This document shows, one piece after another, positions 51,540-60,173 of a stretch of 64,000 nucleotides of DNA; the first letter of the stretch is position 1; every line of letters begins with the position of its first letter. The stretch spans positions 170,199 to 234,198 of the forward strand of contig JAHBVF010000006.1 of assembly GCA_019637685.1 (NCBI GenBank). Reading direction: 5' to 3'. The translations under genes and the position numbers were made by a program. Under the pieces are notes generated by a model. It was given only the letters and a program-made list of their open reading frames with translations, did not search any database and was not told the DNA's origin. The stretch comes from Caldilineaceae bacterium. Lineage in GTDB: Bacteria > Chloroflexota > Anaerolineae > Caldilineales > Caldilineaceae.

Positions 51540-54350
51540 TCAATGGGGTGTGACAAGTTGTAGCCGTCCAATTCCCCCATAAATCTCTGGCCCATCCACA
51601 GGCATACCAGCAACAGCCAGCGCAGGATGCAGCAGCGACGCAGCCTCTCTGGCTGTTGCTATTGGCGCACCGACCACCCCAACAAACGCGTGGCTCCAGC
51701 GGAAGCGTCCGCGCAAATCCGTTGACACCCCCAGACGGACCAGCGCCGCCACCGCGTCTTCGCCCAGGTGCAGACTCGCTTCGTCGTTGACCGCGCCGGC
51801 CACAATCGTCCCCACCGGCCAGCCAGCAATCCACGCGGCCATGTCAGCAGACTGCTCCGAATCGGCAAACGTATCAAACACGGCCTGGCCCAACAGATCG
51901 CCCTGGGCATTGAGAGCAATCAGATTGTAGCCTCGCTCCCCCAGAGCCACGTCTTCGCCCACAAAAGCCCGATTGGTCAGGAAAATATGGGCCGCATCCC
52001 CCACTTCTTCCCCCGCGCTCACAGCCACAACGCCGTGGCCGGGGGGCAGAAAAGTCCCGGTTTCGCCCACAGGCTGGCCGATCTCTTTGGTGGGAAAGTC
52101 GATATACAGACTGCTCCACGGCGTGTCCTGAAACGCCAATGTCAGCCGATCCAGCGGATGATCCGCCACGCCGGGCGGCACAGTGGCGATCACTTCTTGG
52201 CGCGCGCCGTTCAACGGACCAGCCACCCAGTCAATTCCCACATCGTTCAAACGAAGCCCGGCCAGACGGGCCGGTCCATAGACGTCAAAAGTCAGCGTCC
52301 CCCCGCGGGCAGGAATATCCAGCAGCAGGGCCGGTTGTGTACGGGTGGCATAGCGGATACGGCCGCCCACATCCAACGACGACCAGCCTTCGGCCAGATA
52401 GAGACGCCCCGCGGGGGTAGCCGGTTGCACCGTCCATCCGGACGGGGCTTCCCGCTCCGCCACCCGGTAGAGGCGAATGGTAGAATCTGCGCCCGTCCAG
52501 TCTGGCCCCTGCCATTCCTCCACCAGAGAGACGGGCAGTGCTTCTTCGACAAAACGGATCAGACGAGGGGGTGACTTTTCCACGTGGACAACCACAAAGC
52601 GTACATCCAAAAAATCGAGAACATCGGGCGCGATGGCGCGATTGCGAGCGACCAGACTCGCCCAGTCGCCATCGACTACCGGCGCGATGTGGGATTGATC
52701 CCCATTCATCAGCCCGATCAGATCGCCCAGCAGCGGGGCATCGGTGAAATACTGAAATTTGTAGGCCGGATTACGGCTGGTATTGCCCCCCAGCAATCGC
52801 TTGCCGTGCGCGGTCTGATACCACTGTTCCATCATTATTAATACGTCGGATCGCCCCAACACACGTGCGCCGTTGCGCCAGCCCGTGGGGAGTTCCAGCA
52901 CCGCGAAATCGCCCGGTTCGGCTGCAATAGTCTGATAGATGGCGGGAATGCGAAAATCGGTCAGGGGCAGAGGAAGGGAGAGATGTTCCAGGAGAAAAAC
53001 GAGCAGAAAAGATGCTGTGATAATGCGGCTGGGTACTAGAGAGCCGGGCTTGAGGCTTGGACGCCGCGCCCCGGGCCCCAATCTCCACTCCCCAATCCCC
53101 CATAGCCCATAGCCAACCAGAACCGCCACCCCCAGCATCAGCATCACACTATAGCGGCTGGGGTAGCGATTGCCGTTGAAAAAGGGCAGCAGACTGACCA
53201 ACGCAAACGGGCCGGGTATGGCTGTGGGGTGGCCCGCAACGCGCAGGAAAGGGCCAAGTGTAAGCAGCCAAAAGGCAAATGTAATGATCGGCCAAAATAG
53301 TCCCTGCCAGCGTTGACGACGCAGCAGTGTGGTCGTGCCCACAACAGCCAAAAGCAGCGCGCCATAGCCGATAAATATCTGCTGCCCTTTGTCATTGGCA
53401 AAGGGCAGACCAGCCACCCATTCACCCAGCCAGGGGTGCAGACGGGTGGGCGCGAAATAGCCCAGTAGATCCGCGCTGAAAGTATCGGCAAAGCCCCCAC
53501 CGCTGGTAAAAAAGTCACCTTCCACAGCCATATCCGGCAGCATTGCCCACAGAAAAGGCGCGATGCCCAGGGCAAAGACGACGCCAGTCAGAAGAAAGCC
53601 GAGAAGAATCCTGAACTGTGAAGATCGTGGCCGGGTGAAATAGCCAACGCCCAACCGCCAAAGTGCGTACAACCCGATAAATATCAGCAGAAATGTCGCG
53701 TATGTCAGCTCTGACCAGGCCTGCAAAGTGAGAAAAAGACCGGCCAGGACCGCGTCCTGCCAACGACGGCGCTCCCCCGTGCGCAGGACGTAAAGCACTG
53801 TGAAAGGGATCCACTGGCTGCTGGCGATATTGAATTGGCCCAGACTGGCGTAGAAAAGTTTGGAGGAGGCAAAGGCGTAGATAACACCGCAAACAGCGGG
53901 GATTAGGGATTGGGGAGCGAGAATAGGGGATTGGGCGTCCCAGCCTCCTATCTCCTGTCCCCAATCCCTCCGCAGCAGATAGCGCATGAGCAGAAATGCT
54001 CCATATCCGCTCAGCACAAACGACGAAAGCAGAATCAAATTGGAAGCAACAACCAGAGAGAGGCCGGTTTGCAGAGGAATGCTGAGCAGCCCGTTGAGGG
54101 GTGTCAGTGTGTAGAAGCCCAAATTGATTCCCACGGGCCAAAACATCCAGTCGGCGTGGAAGATGTCCAGATTCAGCTGATCAACCAGCCGGGCTTTGAT
54201 CCACCAAAGGTTCCACGCCAGGGCAGGATCGTCGATACCATCGCCGGGAACGTGGGTTGCAAAGTTTGCTGCCAACGGCCAGGTCAGCAAGACGGCCAGC
54301 GTAGCGTAGAATGCCAAAGCCGACAGATGAATACGGGGTGTGCGTCGCAT
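51540..54350 (-). CDS. Large polytopic membrane protein, GT-C/YfhO-like
   Basis: A 936-residue protein. About 10-12 transmembrane helices fill residues 1-470 (LSALAFYATLAVLLTWPLAA; NLILLSSFVLSGYGAFLLMRYLL; VVFALGIAPFLWAML). A large extracellular C-terminal part follows with no membrane segments. This layout, and the first extracellular loop with DDPALAWNLWWIK, suggest a GT-C fold or YfhO-like protein acting on lipid-linked sugars, as in teichoic-acid or glycoprotein assembly. The acceptor is unknown. The gene faces away from the riboswitch-controlled gcvT. Its C-terminus is FGG-free and no retention signal was recognised. Confidence 0.75.
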   Translation of the reverse strand: MRRTPRIHLSALAFYATLAVLLTWPLAANFATHVPGDGIDDPALAWNLWWIKARLVDQLNLDIFHADWMFWPVGINLGFYTLTPLNGLLSIPLQTGLSLVVASNLILLSSFVLSGYGAFLLMRYLLRRDWGQEIGGWDAQSPILAPQSLIPAVCGVIYAFASSKLFYASLGQFNIASSQWIPFTVLYVLRTGERRRWQDAVLAGLFLTLQAWSELTYATFLLIFIGLYALWRLGVGYFTRPRSSQFRILLGFLLTGVVFALGIAPFLWAMLPDMAVEGDFFTSGGGFADTFSADLLGYFAPTRLHPWLGEWVAGLPFANDKGQQIFIGYGALLLAVVGTTTLLRRQRWQGLFWPIITFAFWLLTLGPFLRVAGHPTAIPGPFALVSLLPFFNGNRYPSRYSVMLMLGVAVLVGYGLWGIGEWRLGPGARRPSLKPGSLVPSRIITASFLLVFLLEHLSLPLPLTDFRIPAIYQTIAAEPGDFAVLELPTGWRNGARVLGRSDVLIMMEQWYQTAHGKRLLGGNTSRNPAYKFQYFTDAPLLGDLIGLMNGDQSHIAPVVDGDWASLVARNRAIAPDVLDFLDVRFVVVHVEKSPPRLIRFVEEALPVSLVEEWQGPDWTGADSTIRLYRVAEREAPSGWTVQPATPAGRLYLAEGWSSLDVGGRIRYATRTQPALLLDIPARGGTLTFDVYGPARLAGLRLNDVGIDWVAGPLNGARQEVIATVPPGVADHPLDRLTLAFQDTPWSSLYIDFPTKEIGQPVGETGTFLPPGHGVVAVSAGEEVGDAAHIFLTNRAFVGEDVALGERGYNLIALNAQGDLLGQAVFDTFADSEQSADMAAWIAGWPVGTIVAGAVNDEASLHLGEDAVAALVRLGVSTDLRGRFRWSHAFVGVVGAPIATAREAASLLHPALAVAGMPVDGPEIYGGIGRLQLVTPH

Positions 54351-54387
54351 AGGCGAATCCTATCACCGGGCGGGAACGATAGCAAAC

Positions 54388-54416
54388 TTGCGCTTCGCGG
54401 ATGGGCTTGCTATACT
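54388..54416 (+). promoter_or_regulatory. Promoter of the gcvT riboswitch transcript
   Basis: TTGCGC (54388-54393), a 17-base spacer and TATACT (54411-54416). Transcription would start at about 54423, just before the riboswitch. Confidence 0.7.
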
Positions 54417-54445
54417 CCTTTCACAATTCATATTTGGCTGGACGA

Positions 54446-54626
54446 AAGACACGAGAGAGCATCGGCTGTGGGTCGATCGCCGAAGGTGCAAGCGGGGCAG
54501 CAATCCGGAACTATCCCGTGACTCTCTCAGGCAACCGTATCGTGTCTGGACAGCACTCTGGAGAGCGCCCAATGTCGTATACGGGCCGCCGATGGGGCCA
54601 CAAAACTCTCAGGCGCAAAGACAGAG
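54446..54626 (+). ncRNA. Tandem glycine riboswitch
   Basis: Two glycine aptamers lie in series. Aptamer I (about 54451-54535) runs from GAGAGAGCATCGG through GCCGAAGGTGCAAGC to ACTCTCTCAGGCAACC. Aptamer II (about 54547-54626) runs from GGACAGCACTCTGGAGAGCGCC through CGCCGATGGGGCCAC to AACTCTCAGGCGCAAAGACAG. These CUCUCAGGCxxA and GGxGAGCxC motifs are diagnostic. It leads to a terminator hairpin and then gcvT, so it should turn the glycine-cleavage genes on when glycine is high. Confidence 0.93.
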
Positions 54627-54664
54627 CGGAAACCGGGGCGACGCGTCCCCGTTTCCGCTTTTTT
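54626..54664 (+). terminator. Riboswitch-controlled terminator
   Basis: A 12-bp stem with one bulge (54626-54638 with 54647-54658) is followed by six T. It lies directly after the second glycine aptamer and 80 bases before gcvT, as expected for transcriptional control. Confidence 0.85.
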
Positions 54665-54743
54665 GTTTTCAAAGGGATATTCCCCCGGCACAAGCAGCCC
54701 AGACACAAGCAATCCTGACACAATCAGCAGCGAAGGGAAAAGA

Positions 54744-55841
54744 ATGATGCAGCGCACATTGCTATACGAACAACACGTAGCCCTGGGTGGACGGATGGTT
54801 CCATTTTCCGGCTGGGAGTTGCCCGTCCAATACCCCACCGGACCGCTGACAGAACACAACGCGGTGCGCACAGCCGCGGGCGTCTTTGACATCGACCACA
54901 TGGGCCAGTTCTCGCTCACTGGGCCAGATGCCCATGCCTTTCTGCAATATGTCCAGGTCTACGACATCAGCCAGATGCAGCCATGGGACGCCCACTACAG
55001 CCTGCTCTGCTACGAAGACGGCACGCTCATCGACGACATTTTTCTCTATCGCCTGCCCTCCGGCTGGATGATCGCTGTCAACGCGGACAACCGGGCCAAG
55101 GACCTGGCCTGGCTCCAGGCCCACAGCCACGGCTTTCAGATTGAACTGACTGACATTTCCGATGAAACGTATATGCTGGCGGTGCAGGGGCCAAAGGCAG
55201 CGGCGATTCTGCAGCGGATGACCGACACAAATCTGGACGCAGTGGCCGCGCGCACGGGTCTGCGGGCCGCGGTGGGTGGCGTGGAGATGCTGCTGGGGCG
55301 CACAGGCTACACCGGCGAGGATGGCTTCGAGCTATACCTGCCCGCGGACGCCGCGCTCACCTTTTGGAAGGATCTGCTGGCCGCGGGCAAGGACGACGGT
55401 CTGCTCCCCTGTGGGCTGGCCGCGCGGGACAGTCTGCGCTTTGAGGTGTGTATGCCTCTCTACGGCCACGAGATCGACGCGACTATCAACCCCTACGAGG
55501 CCCGCCAGGGCTGGACCGTCTCGCTGGACAAGCCGGATTTTCTGGGGCGGGCCGCGCTCCTCAAAGCAAAGCTGGAGGCCAACCAGAAAATCCTGGTGGG
55601 CTTCGAAATGATCGACCGGGCTGTGGCGCGGGATCACTACGAAATCGCCGTGGACGGCCAAGTCGTCGGCCACGTCACCACCGGCATGAAATCGCCCACA
55701 CTGGACAAATTTCTCGGATTGGGGTACGTTCCTCCTGCCTATCAAAAACTGGGGACAGAAATCGATATTTTGGTGCGCGGTACACCCAAAAGGGCCAAAG
55801 TTGTGCGTCGCCCCTTCTACAAACCGCGCTACAAAGAATAG
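54744..55841 (+). CDS. gcvT: Glycine cleavage system T protein (aminomethyltransferase)
   Basis: GcvT takes the aminomethyl group from the H-protein lipoyl arm and makes methylenetetrahydrofolate and ammonia. It has 365 residues. Family markers are MVPFSGWELPVQY, AGVFDIDHMGQFSLTGPDA, LGRTGYTGEDGFELYLP, GLAARDSLRFEVCMPLYGHEID and the C-terminal HVTTGMKSPTLDKFLGLGYV. The start is ATG 54744 (AAGGGA upstream); a second ATG follows directly. Expression is under the tandem glycine riboswitch. gcvH follows; gcvP is not in the window. Confidence 0.95.
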   Translation: MMQRTLLYEQHVALGGRMVPFSGWELPVQYPTGPLTEHNAVRTAAGVFDIDHMGQFSLTGPDAHAFLQYVQVYDISQMQPWDAHYSLLCYEDGTLIDDIFLYRLPSGWMIAVNADNRAKDLAWLQAHSHGFQIELTDISDETYMLAVQGPKAAAILQRMTDTNLDAVAARTGLRAAVGGVEMLLGRTGYTGEDGFELYLPADAALTFWKDLLAAGKDDGLLPCGLAARDSLRFEVCMPLYGHEIDATINPYEARQGWTVSLDKPDFLGRAALLKAKLEANQKILVGFEMIDRAVARDHYEIAVDGQVVGHVTTGMKSPTLDKFLGLGYVPPAYQKLGTEIDILVRGTPKRAKVVRRPFYKPRYKE

Positions 55842-55961
55842 GCGTATCGGTTCAGGTGCGTCGCACCCAAAGCCTGAGCAGGTACGCATAGGCGAACAAA
55901 ATCGACGAGTACAAGTTTTATCCTGTTTATCAGTGGCCCAAAACCGCAAGGAGCAAGGAAA

Positions 55962-56360
55962 ATGGCTTATAAATTTGACAAAGATGTGCGCTATGCCAAG
56001 ACCCACGAATGGGTACGCATGGAAGGTGACATCGCCATCGTCGGTATCAGCGACGCTGCTCAGGATTTGTTGAGCGATGTGGTCTTCGTGGAATTGCCCG
56101 ATGTGGGCGAAGAAGTGATCGCTGGCGACGCGGTGGCAGTAGTCGAATCGGTCAAAGCAGCCGAGGATGTCAATGCACCAGTCAGTGGCGTAGTTCTGGA
56201 AGTGAATCAGGAACTGGAAGACACCCCCGAACTGGTGAACGACGACCCCTACGGCTCCTGGTTCTTCAAAGTCAAGCCTTCGTCCAGCATTGAAAATGAG
56301 TTGGGCCGGTTGATGGATGCAGATGGGTACGCCAAATTTGTGGAAGAAAACGAACACTAA
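55962..56360 (+). CDS. gcvH: Glycine cleavage system H protein
   Basis: The lipoyl carrier of the glycine cleavage system, 132 residues. The lipoylated lysine is K65 in VAVVESVKAAEDVNAPVSG. The opening THEWVRMEGDIAIVGISDAAQDLLSDVVFVELP and the closing GSWFFKVKPSS are standard. The start ATG follows AAGGA. It lies 120 bases after gcvT and overlaps the next gene's start. Confidence 0.96.
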   Translation: MAYKFDKDVRYAKTHEWVRMEGDIAIVGISDAAQDLLSDVVFVELPDVGEEVIAGDAVAVVESVKAAEDVNAPVSGVVLEVNQELEDTPELVNDDPYGSWFFKVKPSSSIENELGRLMDADGYAKFVEENEH

Positions 56361-57588
56361 TTCGTCTCCTCTCCAACGCGGATGGGCGTGGGCCGCGCTG
56401 TTGCTGAGCGCTCTGACACTGGCAGGCTGCTCTCTGCCCACAGCAGAGCTTCCCTTTCTGGGGCCGCAGCCCACACCCACACCGCCCTATCGTACAGTGA
56501 CCGCGTTGCTGCCAGAGGAAGCCATCAACAAACGCATCCGCGAGTATGACCGGGAGCGGCTGGACTTGCTGGTCGATGTGCAGGTGGAAGCGGCCTATAG
56601 CGTCCAAGTGCGTTCTGCGCTGGAAAGCGACCGCCCGCCCGACCTGGTGGTGGTGGATAGTTTCGCCTTTCCGGATTTGGCGGCTGCTGGGCTGCTGTTG
56701 CCGGGGGACACCCGCCTTGGCCCTGTCGCCGATTTCTACCCCCTCCTGGCCGACGCTTTTGTCTGGCAGGGGCAGCGCTACTGCCTGCCGCGGGAAGTAC
56801 GAACGCTGGCGCTGGTCTACAATCAGGCGCAGTTTGAAAAGGCCGCGCTCTTTCCCCCCGTCACCTGGCAGGCGATGCGCGGCGCGGCAGAAGCAGTCAC
56901 CGATCTGAACATCGGCAGTTTCGGGCTGATCCTCTCGCCCGATCTCTCCCGCTGGCTGCCCTTTTTCTACCAGGCCGGCGCGGCGGATACGGACGGACGG
57001 GTGGCGATGGACAGTCCAGCGGCCGCGGCCGCCATCGACTTTCCCCTCACCACCTTCCGGGACAATTTCGCGGGACAGCCTGCCGAATCCAACAGTAGCT
57101 GGGCCGGCGAGGTGCTGGGCAAGGGCAAGGGCGGCATGGCCTACGAGGGCAATTGGATCGTGCCCTATCTGGCCGCGGAGTTCCCCGACTTCGCCTACGG
57201 CATCGCCCCCCTGCCCAGCGGACCCGGTGGCCGGGGCACAGTCGCCTTCACCAGTTGCTATGCTGTCTCGGCCCGCAGCGCCAACCCGGAAGACGCCTTT
57301 GCCCTGGCCGCCTGGCTGACATCGACGGAGATGCAGCGGGAATGGCCCTCCGACGGCGCGTGGATGCCCACCCGTCTCAGCCTGCGTGACGAATGGCTGG
57401 CCGATTTCCCCAAACTGGCCCCTTTCCTCACCGGCCTGGAAGAAGCCCATCTCTGGCAGTTCCCCCCCGGCTACAGCCGCTTTCTGGAAAGCTTCAACCG
57501 GGGAATGGTGGCGCTGCTGGCCGCGGACATCGAAGCAGCGGATTTTCTAGCCCAAATGCAGCGAACGGCAGAAGGGATTGGAGATTAA
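56317..57588 (+). CDS. Extracellular solute-binding lipoprotein (ABC transporter type)
   Basis: A protein of about 420 residues with a lipobox (LLSALTLAGC, Cys near residue 38), so it is membrane-anchored by a lipid. The sequence DLVVVDSFAFPDLAAAGLLLPGD, VWQGQRYCLPREVRTLALVYNQAQFEKA, MAYEGNWIVPYLA and PDAFALAAWL-type NPEDAFALAAWLTS match bacterial sugar-binding family 1 proteins. No permease or ATPase is next to it. The start is uncertain: ATG 56317 and ATG 56323 overlap gcvH in another frame, and TTG 56338 would give a shorter signal peptide. Confidence 0.88.
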   Translation: MQMGTPNLWKKTNTNSSPLQRGWAWAALLLSALTLAGCSLPTAELPFLGPQPTPTPPYRTVTALLPEEAINKRIREYDRERLDLLVDVQVEAAYSVQVRSALESDRPPDLVVVDSFAFPDLAAAGLLLPGDTRLGPVADFYPLLADAFVWQGQRYCLPREVRTLALVYNQAQFEKAALFPPVTWQAMRGAAEAVTDLNIGSFGLILSPDLSRWLPFFYQAGAADTDGRVAMDSPAAAAAIDFPLTTFRDNFAGQPAESNSSWAGEVLGKGKGGMAYEGNWIVPYLAAEFPDFAYGIAPLPSGPGGRGTVAFTSCYAVSARSANPEDAFALAAWLTSTEMQREWPSDGAWMPTRLSLRDEWLADFPKLAPFLTGLEEAHLWQFPPGYSRFLESFNRGMVALLAADIEAADFLAQMQRTAEGIGD

Positions 57589-57665
57589 AAGATTGGGAGA
57601 TTGGGTATTGAACCCAACTCCACATCACTGCCTAATCTCCAATCTCCAATCTCTCAATCTCACCA
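57570..57665. repeat. Imperfect palindrome between the lipoprotein and cyclase genes
   Basis: GATTGGAGATTAAAAGATTGGGAGATTGGG pairs imperfectly with TAATCTCCAATCTCCAATCTCTCAATC. The left arm covers the end of the lipoprotein gene. No gene is present in the remainder. Confidence 0.55.
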
Positions 57666-57678
57666 ACCCACATTGCCT

Positions 57679-58323
57679 ATGCCAAGCCAACTCGTCGACA
57701 TCACCCGACCCATCACCCCCGCCCTGGCCGTCTGGCCCGGCGACACGCCCTATTCCACCGAGTATCTGGTGCGGATGGACGAGGGCGGCTCGGTCAATCT
57801 CTCGACGATCACTTTCAGCGGCCACTGCGGAACCCACACCGACGCCCACTTTCACTACGACCCCAGCGGCGAGCGGCTGGCCCAGATGTCTTTGGACGCC
57901 TACATCGGGCCAGCGACGGTCATCGATCTGCGAAACGCGTTGCCCGACGGCGGCCCGATTCTGCCCGAACATCTGGCCGGGGTGGATTTGAGCCGAATCC
58001 AGCGGCTGCTGGTCAAGAGCAAAGCCAGCGCTGTACCCGACGACCGCTGGGACGAGCAGTTTGTCTATCTCGCGCCGGAGACAGCCCAGCTGCTCGTCGA
58101 GAGCGGGCTGCGTCTCTTCGGCACAGACGCGCCCTCCGTGGACCCGCAAGAGAGCACAACCCTGCCCAGTCATAAAACCCTGCGTACGGGCAATATCGCC
58201 ATTCTGGAAATCCTGCAACTGGGGGATGTGGAGCCGGGCGAGTACGAACTCATTGCCCTGCCCCTGAAGACGGACAACGACGGCGCGCCGGTACGGGCGA
58301 TTCTGAGAAGGAAAGAGATTTAA
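57679..58323 (+). CDS. Cyclase family protein, kynurenine formamidase-like
   Basis: A 214-residue protein of the cyclase/KynB family, with the opening DITRPITPALAVWPGDTPY and the metal motif SGHCGTHTDAHFHYD (HxGTHxDxxxH). The segments GLRLFGTDAPSVDPQ and LPSHKTLR..NIAILEIL are typical of the family. KynB hydrolyses N-formylkynurenine in tryptophan breakdown; no other kynurenine gene lies nearby, so another cyclic or amide substrate is possible. The start ATG 57679 is chosen because upstream codons fall in repeat sequence. Confidence 0.85.
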   Translation: MPSQLVDITRPITPALAVWPGDTPYSTEYLVRMDEGGSVNLSTITFSGHCGTHTDAHFHYDPSGERLAQMSLDAYIGPATVIDLRNALPDGGPILPEHLAGVDLSRIQRLLVKSKASAVPDDRWDEQFVYLAPETAQLLVESGLRLFGTDAPSVDPQESTTLPSHKTLRTGNIAILEILQLGDVEPGEYELIALPLKTDNDGAPVRAILRRKEI

Positions 58324-58361
58324 CGCAAAGTGTAGAGATCAGGCTGATAGTGAAAGAAGCT

Positions 58362-58430
58362 GGACGCTGATAGACGCAGAGGAACGCAGATTTTTTCTCT
58401 GGATCAGCGTCTATCAGCGTCCCTTTTTTT
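58362..58430. terminator. Palindromic repeat with T-run
   Basis: Perfect 16-bp arms (58362-58377 and 58407-58422, GGACGCTGATAGACGC and complement) are followed by CCTTTTTTT. It is related to the element at 20163. It can act as a terminator after the cyclase gene. Confidence 0.65.
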
Positions 58431-58444
58431 GTTCTACCACCAGC

Positions 58445-58561
58445 ACATTGTAAATTAAGTGATTTTACGTTTCCGTAAGTGCAGTTTTGAACTGCACAGG
58501 CAGCCGAAGGGGTATTCGTCCCTTGCCCAGCGACAAGCAGCGCCTACTTTGTTTACAGTGT
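58445..58561. mobile_element. MITE-like element D, copy 2
   Basis: It is about 117 bp long with imperfect inverted ends (ACATTGTAAATTAAG and CTTTGTTTACAGTGT, 12 of 15 matching) and no coding capacity. It is about 90% identical to copy 1 at 32732-32914, but lacks the nested palindrome. Confidence 0.8.
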
Positions 58562-58673
58562 AATCAGGCTGATCAGCACAAAATTTAACGTCAAGGCGCA
58601 AAGAAGATACGCTTGCCTTTACTTCTTTGCCTCTCTGCACCTTTGCGTTAAAAATTCATAGAAGGCTACAGCG

Positions 58674-59426
58674 ATGACATTCGATGGGAAGATTGTGTTG
58701 ATAACCGGCGCGGGGTCGGGCATTGGGCGGGCGACCGCGCTGGCCTTTGCTGCGCATGGCGCGACTGTCGTTGTCTCGGATGTGAACGAGACGGGCGGCC
58801 AGGAGACAGTAGAGCTGGCCCGGCAGGCAGGTGGCGACGCCATTTTCATCGGCGCGGATGTGTCCCAGCCGGAAGAGGTGGCCGCGCTGGTGGCGGAGGC
58901 CGTGCGCCATTTCGGACGGCTGGACATTGCTGTCAACAACGCGGGCATCGGCGGCGCGTGGGCGCGCACCGCCGACTATCCCCTGGACGACTGGGCGCGG
59001 GTGCTGGCGGTTAATCTGAGCGGTGTCTTCTATTGTATGCAGCAGGAGATTCGCCGTATGCTGGCCCAGGGCGGTGGCGCGATTGTCAATGTGGCGTCGA
59101 TTGCGGGCGTCCGTGCCCTGGCCAATGCCCCGGCCTACACCGCCAGCAAACACGGCGTCATCGGCCTCACCCGCGCCGCGGCCCAGGAGTATGCCCGTCA
59201 GAATATCCGGGTCAACGCGGTCTGTCCAGTCTTCACCCGCACGCCCCTCTTCGACGGAATGATCGAAGGCAACGACCGGCTGGCCGAGCGCTTCGAGCAG
59301 AGTATCCCCATGCGCCGTTTTGGCGAAGCCGCGGACATCGCCGATGCCATCCTCTGGCTCTGCTCCGACGGCGCGGGCTTTGTCACCGGCCAGGCGCTGA
59401 ATGTGGATGGGGGACTCACTGCGTGA
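58674..59426 (+). CDS. Short-chain dehydrogenase/reductase
   Basis: A classical SDR of 250 residues: GAGSGIG cofactor motif (12-18), NNAG, Ser in VNVASIAG, YTASK catalytic pair, and LNVDGGLTA at the C-terminus. The acidic residue after the second strand (VVVSDVNE) suggests NAD(H) preference. The nearest families are FabG and glucose/3-hydroxyacyl dehydrogenases. It heads a group with a MaoC hydratase and a second SDR, which suggests a beta-oxidation-like or polyketide-like pathway. Confidence 0.88.
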   Translation: MTFDGKIVLITGAGSGIGRATALAFAAHGATVVVSDVNETGGQETVELARQAGGDAIFIGADVSQPEEVAALVAEAVRHFGRLDIAVNNAGIGGAWARTADYPLDDWARVLAVNLSGVFYCMQQEIRRMLAQGGGAIVNVASIAGVRALANAPAYTASKHGVIGLTRAAAQEYARQNIRVNAVCPVFTRTPLFDGMIEGNDRLAERFEQSIPMRRFGEAADIADAILWLCSDGAGFVTGQALNVDGGLTA

Positions 59427-59434
59427 CGACCGCA

Positions 59435-59486
59435 GACGGCAGACCGCGGACCGTGCAAAGATCGTAGCGGTCCGCGGTCTGCCGTC
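59435..59486. repeat. Perfect 19-bp inverted repeat
   Basis: The arms 59435-59453 and 59468-59486 (GACGGCAGACCGCGGACCG and complement) surround a 14-base loop between the SDR and MaoC genes. A related, less perfect palindrome is at 61012-61084 (GACGGCAGAC...GTCTGCCGTC). Confidence 0.85.
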
Positions 59487-59509
59487 CTATCAACAGAAGG
59501 AGAATCCCA

Positions 59510-59980
59510 ATGTCCTACCAAACCGCCCTCACCGATCTCCGTTCCAAAGTCGGCACGGAAACCCATGTGGGCGCATGGCTGGTGATTGATCAGGCACGCA
59601 TCGACGCCTTTGCCGAGGCCACCCTGGACAATCAGTGGATTCACGTGGACCCGGAGCGGGCCAGCCGGGAATCGCCCTTTGGCGGACCAGTGGCCCACGG
59701 CTATCTCACCCTCTCCCTCATTCCCCATCTGGCGGGACGGGTCAACGCGGGTAAGCCTCTCCATCCGGGCATCCAACTGTCGGTGAACTACGGGCTGAAC
59801 CGGGTGCGCTTTCCCCATCCAGTGGTGGCGGGCAGCCGGGTGCGCGCCCGCACGGAGCTGGTCAGCGTGGAGGAAGTGGCGGGCGACTGCCTGCAACTGG
59901 TGAGCAAAGTGACAGTAGAGATCGATGGCGCGTCCAAGCCCGCGTGTGTGGCAGAGACGGTGTCGCGGATGTATTTTTAG
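59510..59980 (+). CDS. MaoC-like (R)-specific enoyl hydratase
   Basis: A 156-residue hot-dog-fold protein. The hydratase 2 motif is present: EATLDNQWIHVDP gives D40 and H45, followed by PVAHGYLTLSL. It adds water to trans-2-enoyl-CoA to give the (R)-3-hydroxy ester, or runs in reverse. The start ATG follows GAAGGAG. Its neighbours are two SDRs, which could act on the 3-hydroxyacyl product. Confidence 0.9.
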   Translation: MSYQTALTDLRSKVGTETHVGAWLVIDQARIDAFAEATLDNQWIHVDPERASRESPFGGPVAHGYLTLSLIPHLAGRVNAGKPLHPGIQLSVNYGLNRVRFPHPVVAGSRVRARTELVSVEEVAGDCLQLVSKVTVEIDGASKPACVAETVSRMYF

Positions 59981-59982
59981 GG

Positions 59983-60058
59983 GCGAATTGCGAGTGGCGA
60001 ATTGCGGGTTGCGAATTGCGAGTGGCGAATTGCGAGTGGCGAATTGCGGGTTGCGAAG
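59983..60058 (+). repeat. 14-bp tandem repeat
   Basis: Five units of GCGAATTGCG(AGTG/GGTT) plus a partial unit lie just after the MaoC gene. The two unit types alternate as AGTG, GGTT, AGTG, AGTG, GGTT. Confidence 0.85.
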
Positions 60059-60173
60059 CAGTGGTGATTGAGAACGCAAGACCAGCGCCGGTTGAATAGG
60101 CGGAGGCTTTTTCCCGCCGTATCGAGGACGCAGATTACGAAATATGCAATACGCAATACGCAAAGGAGAAAAA

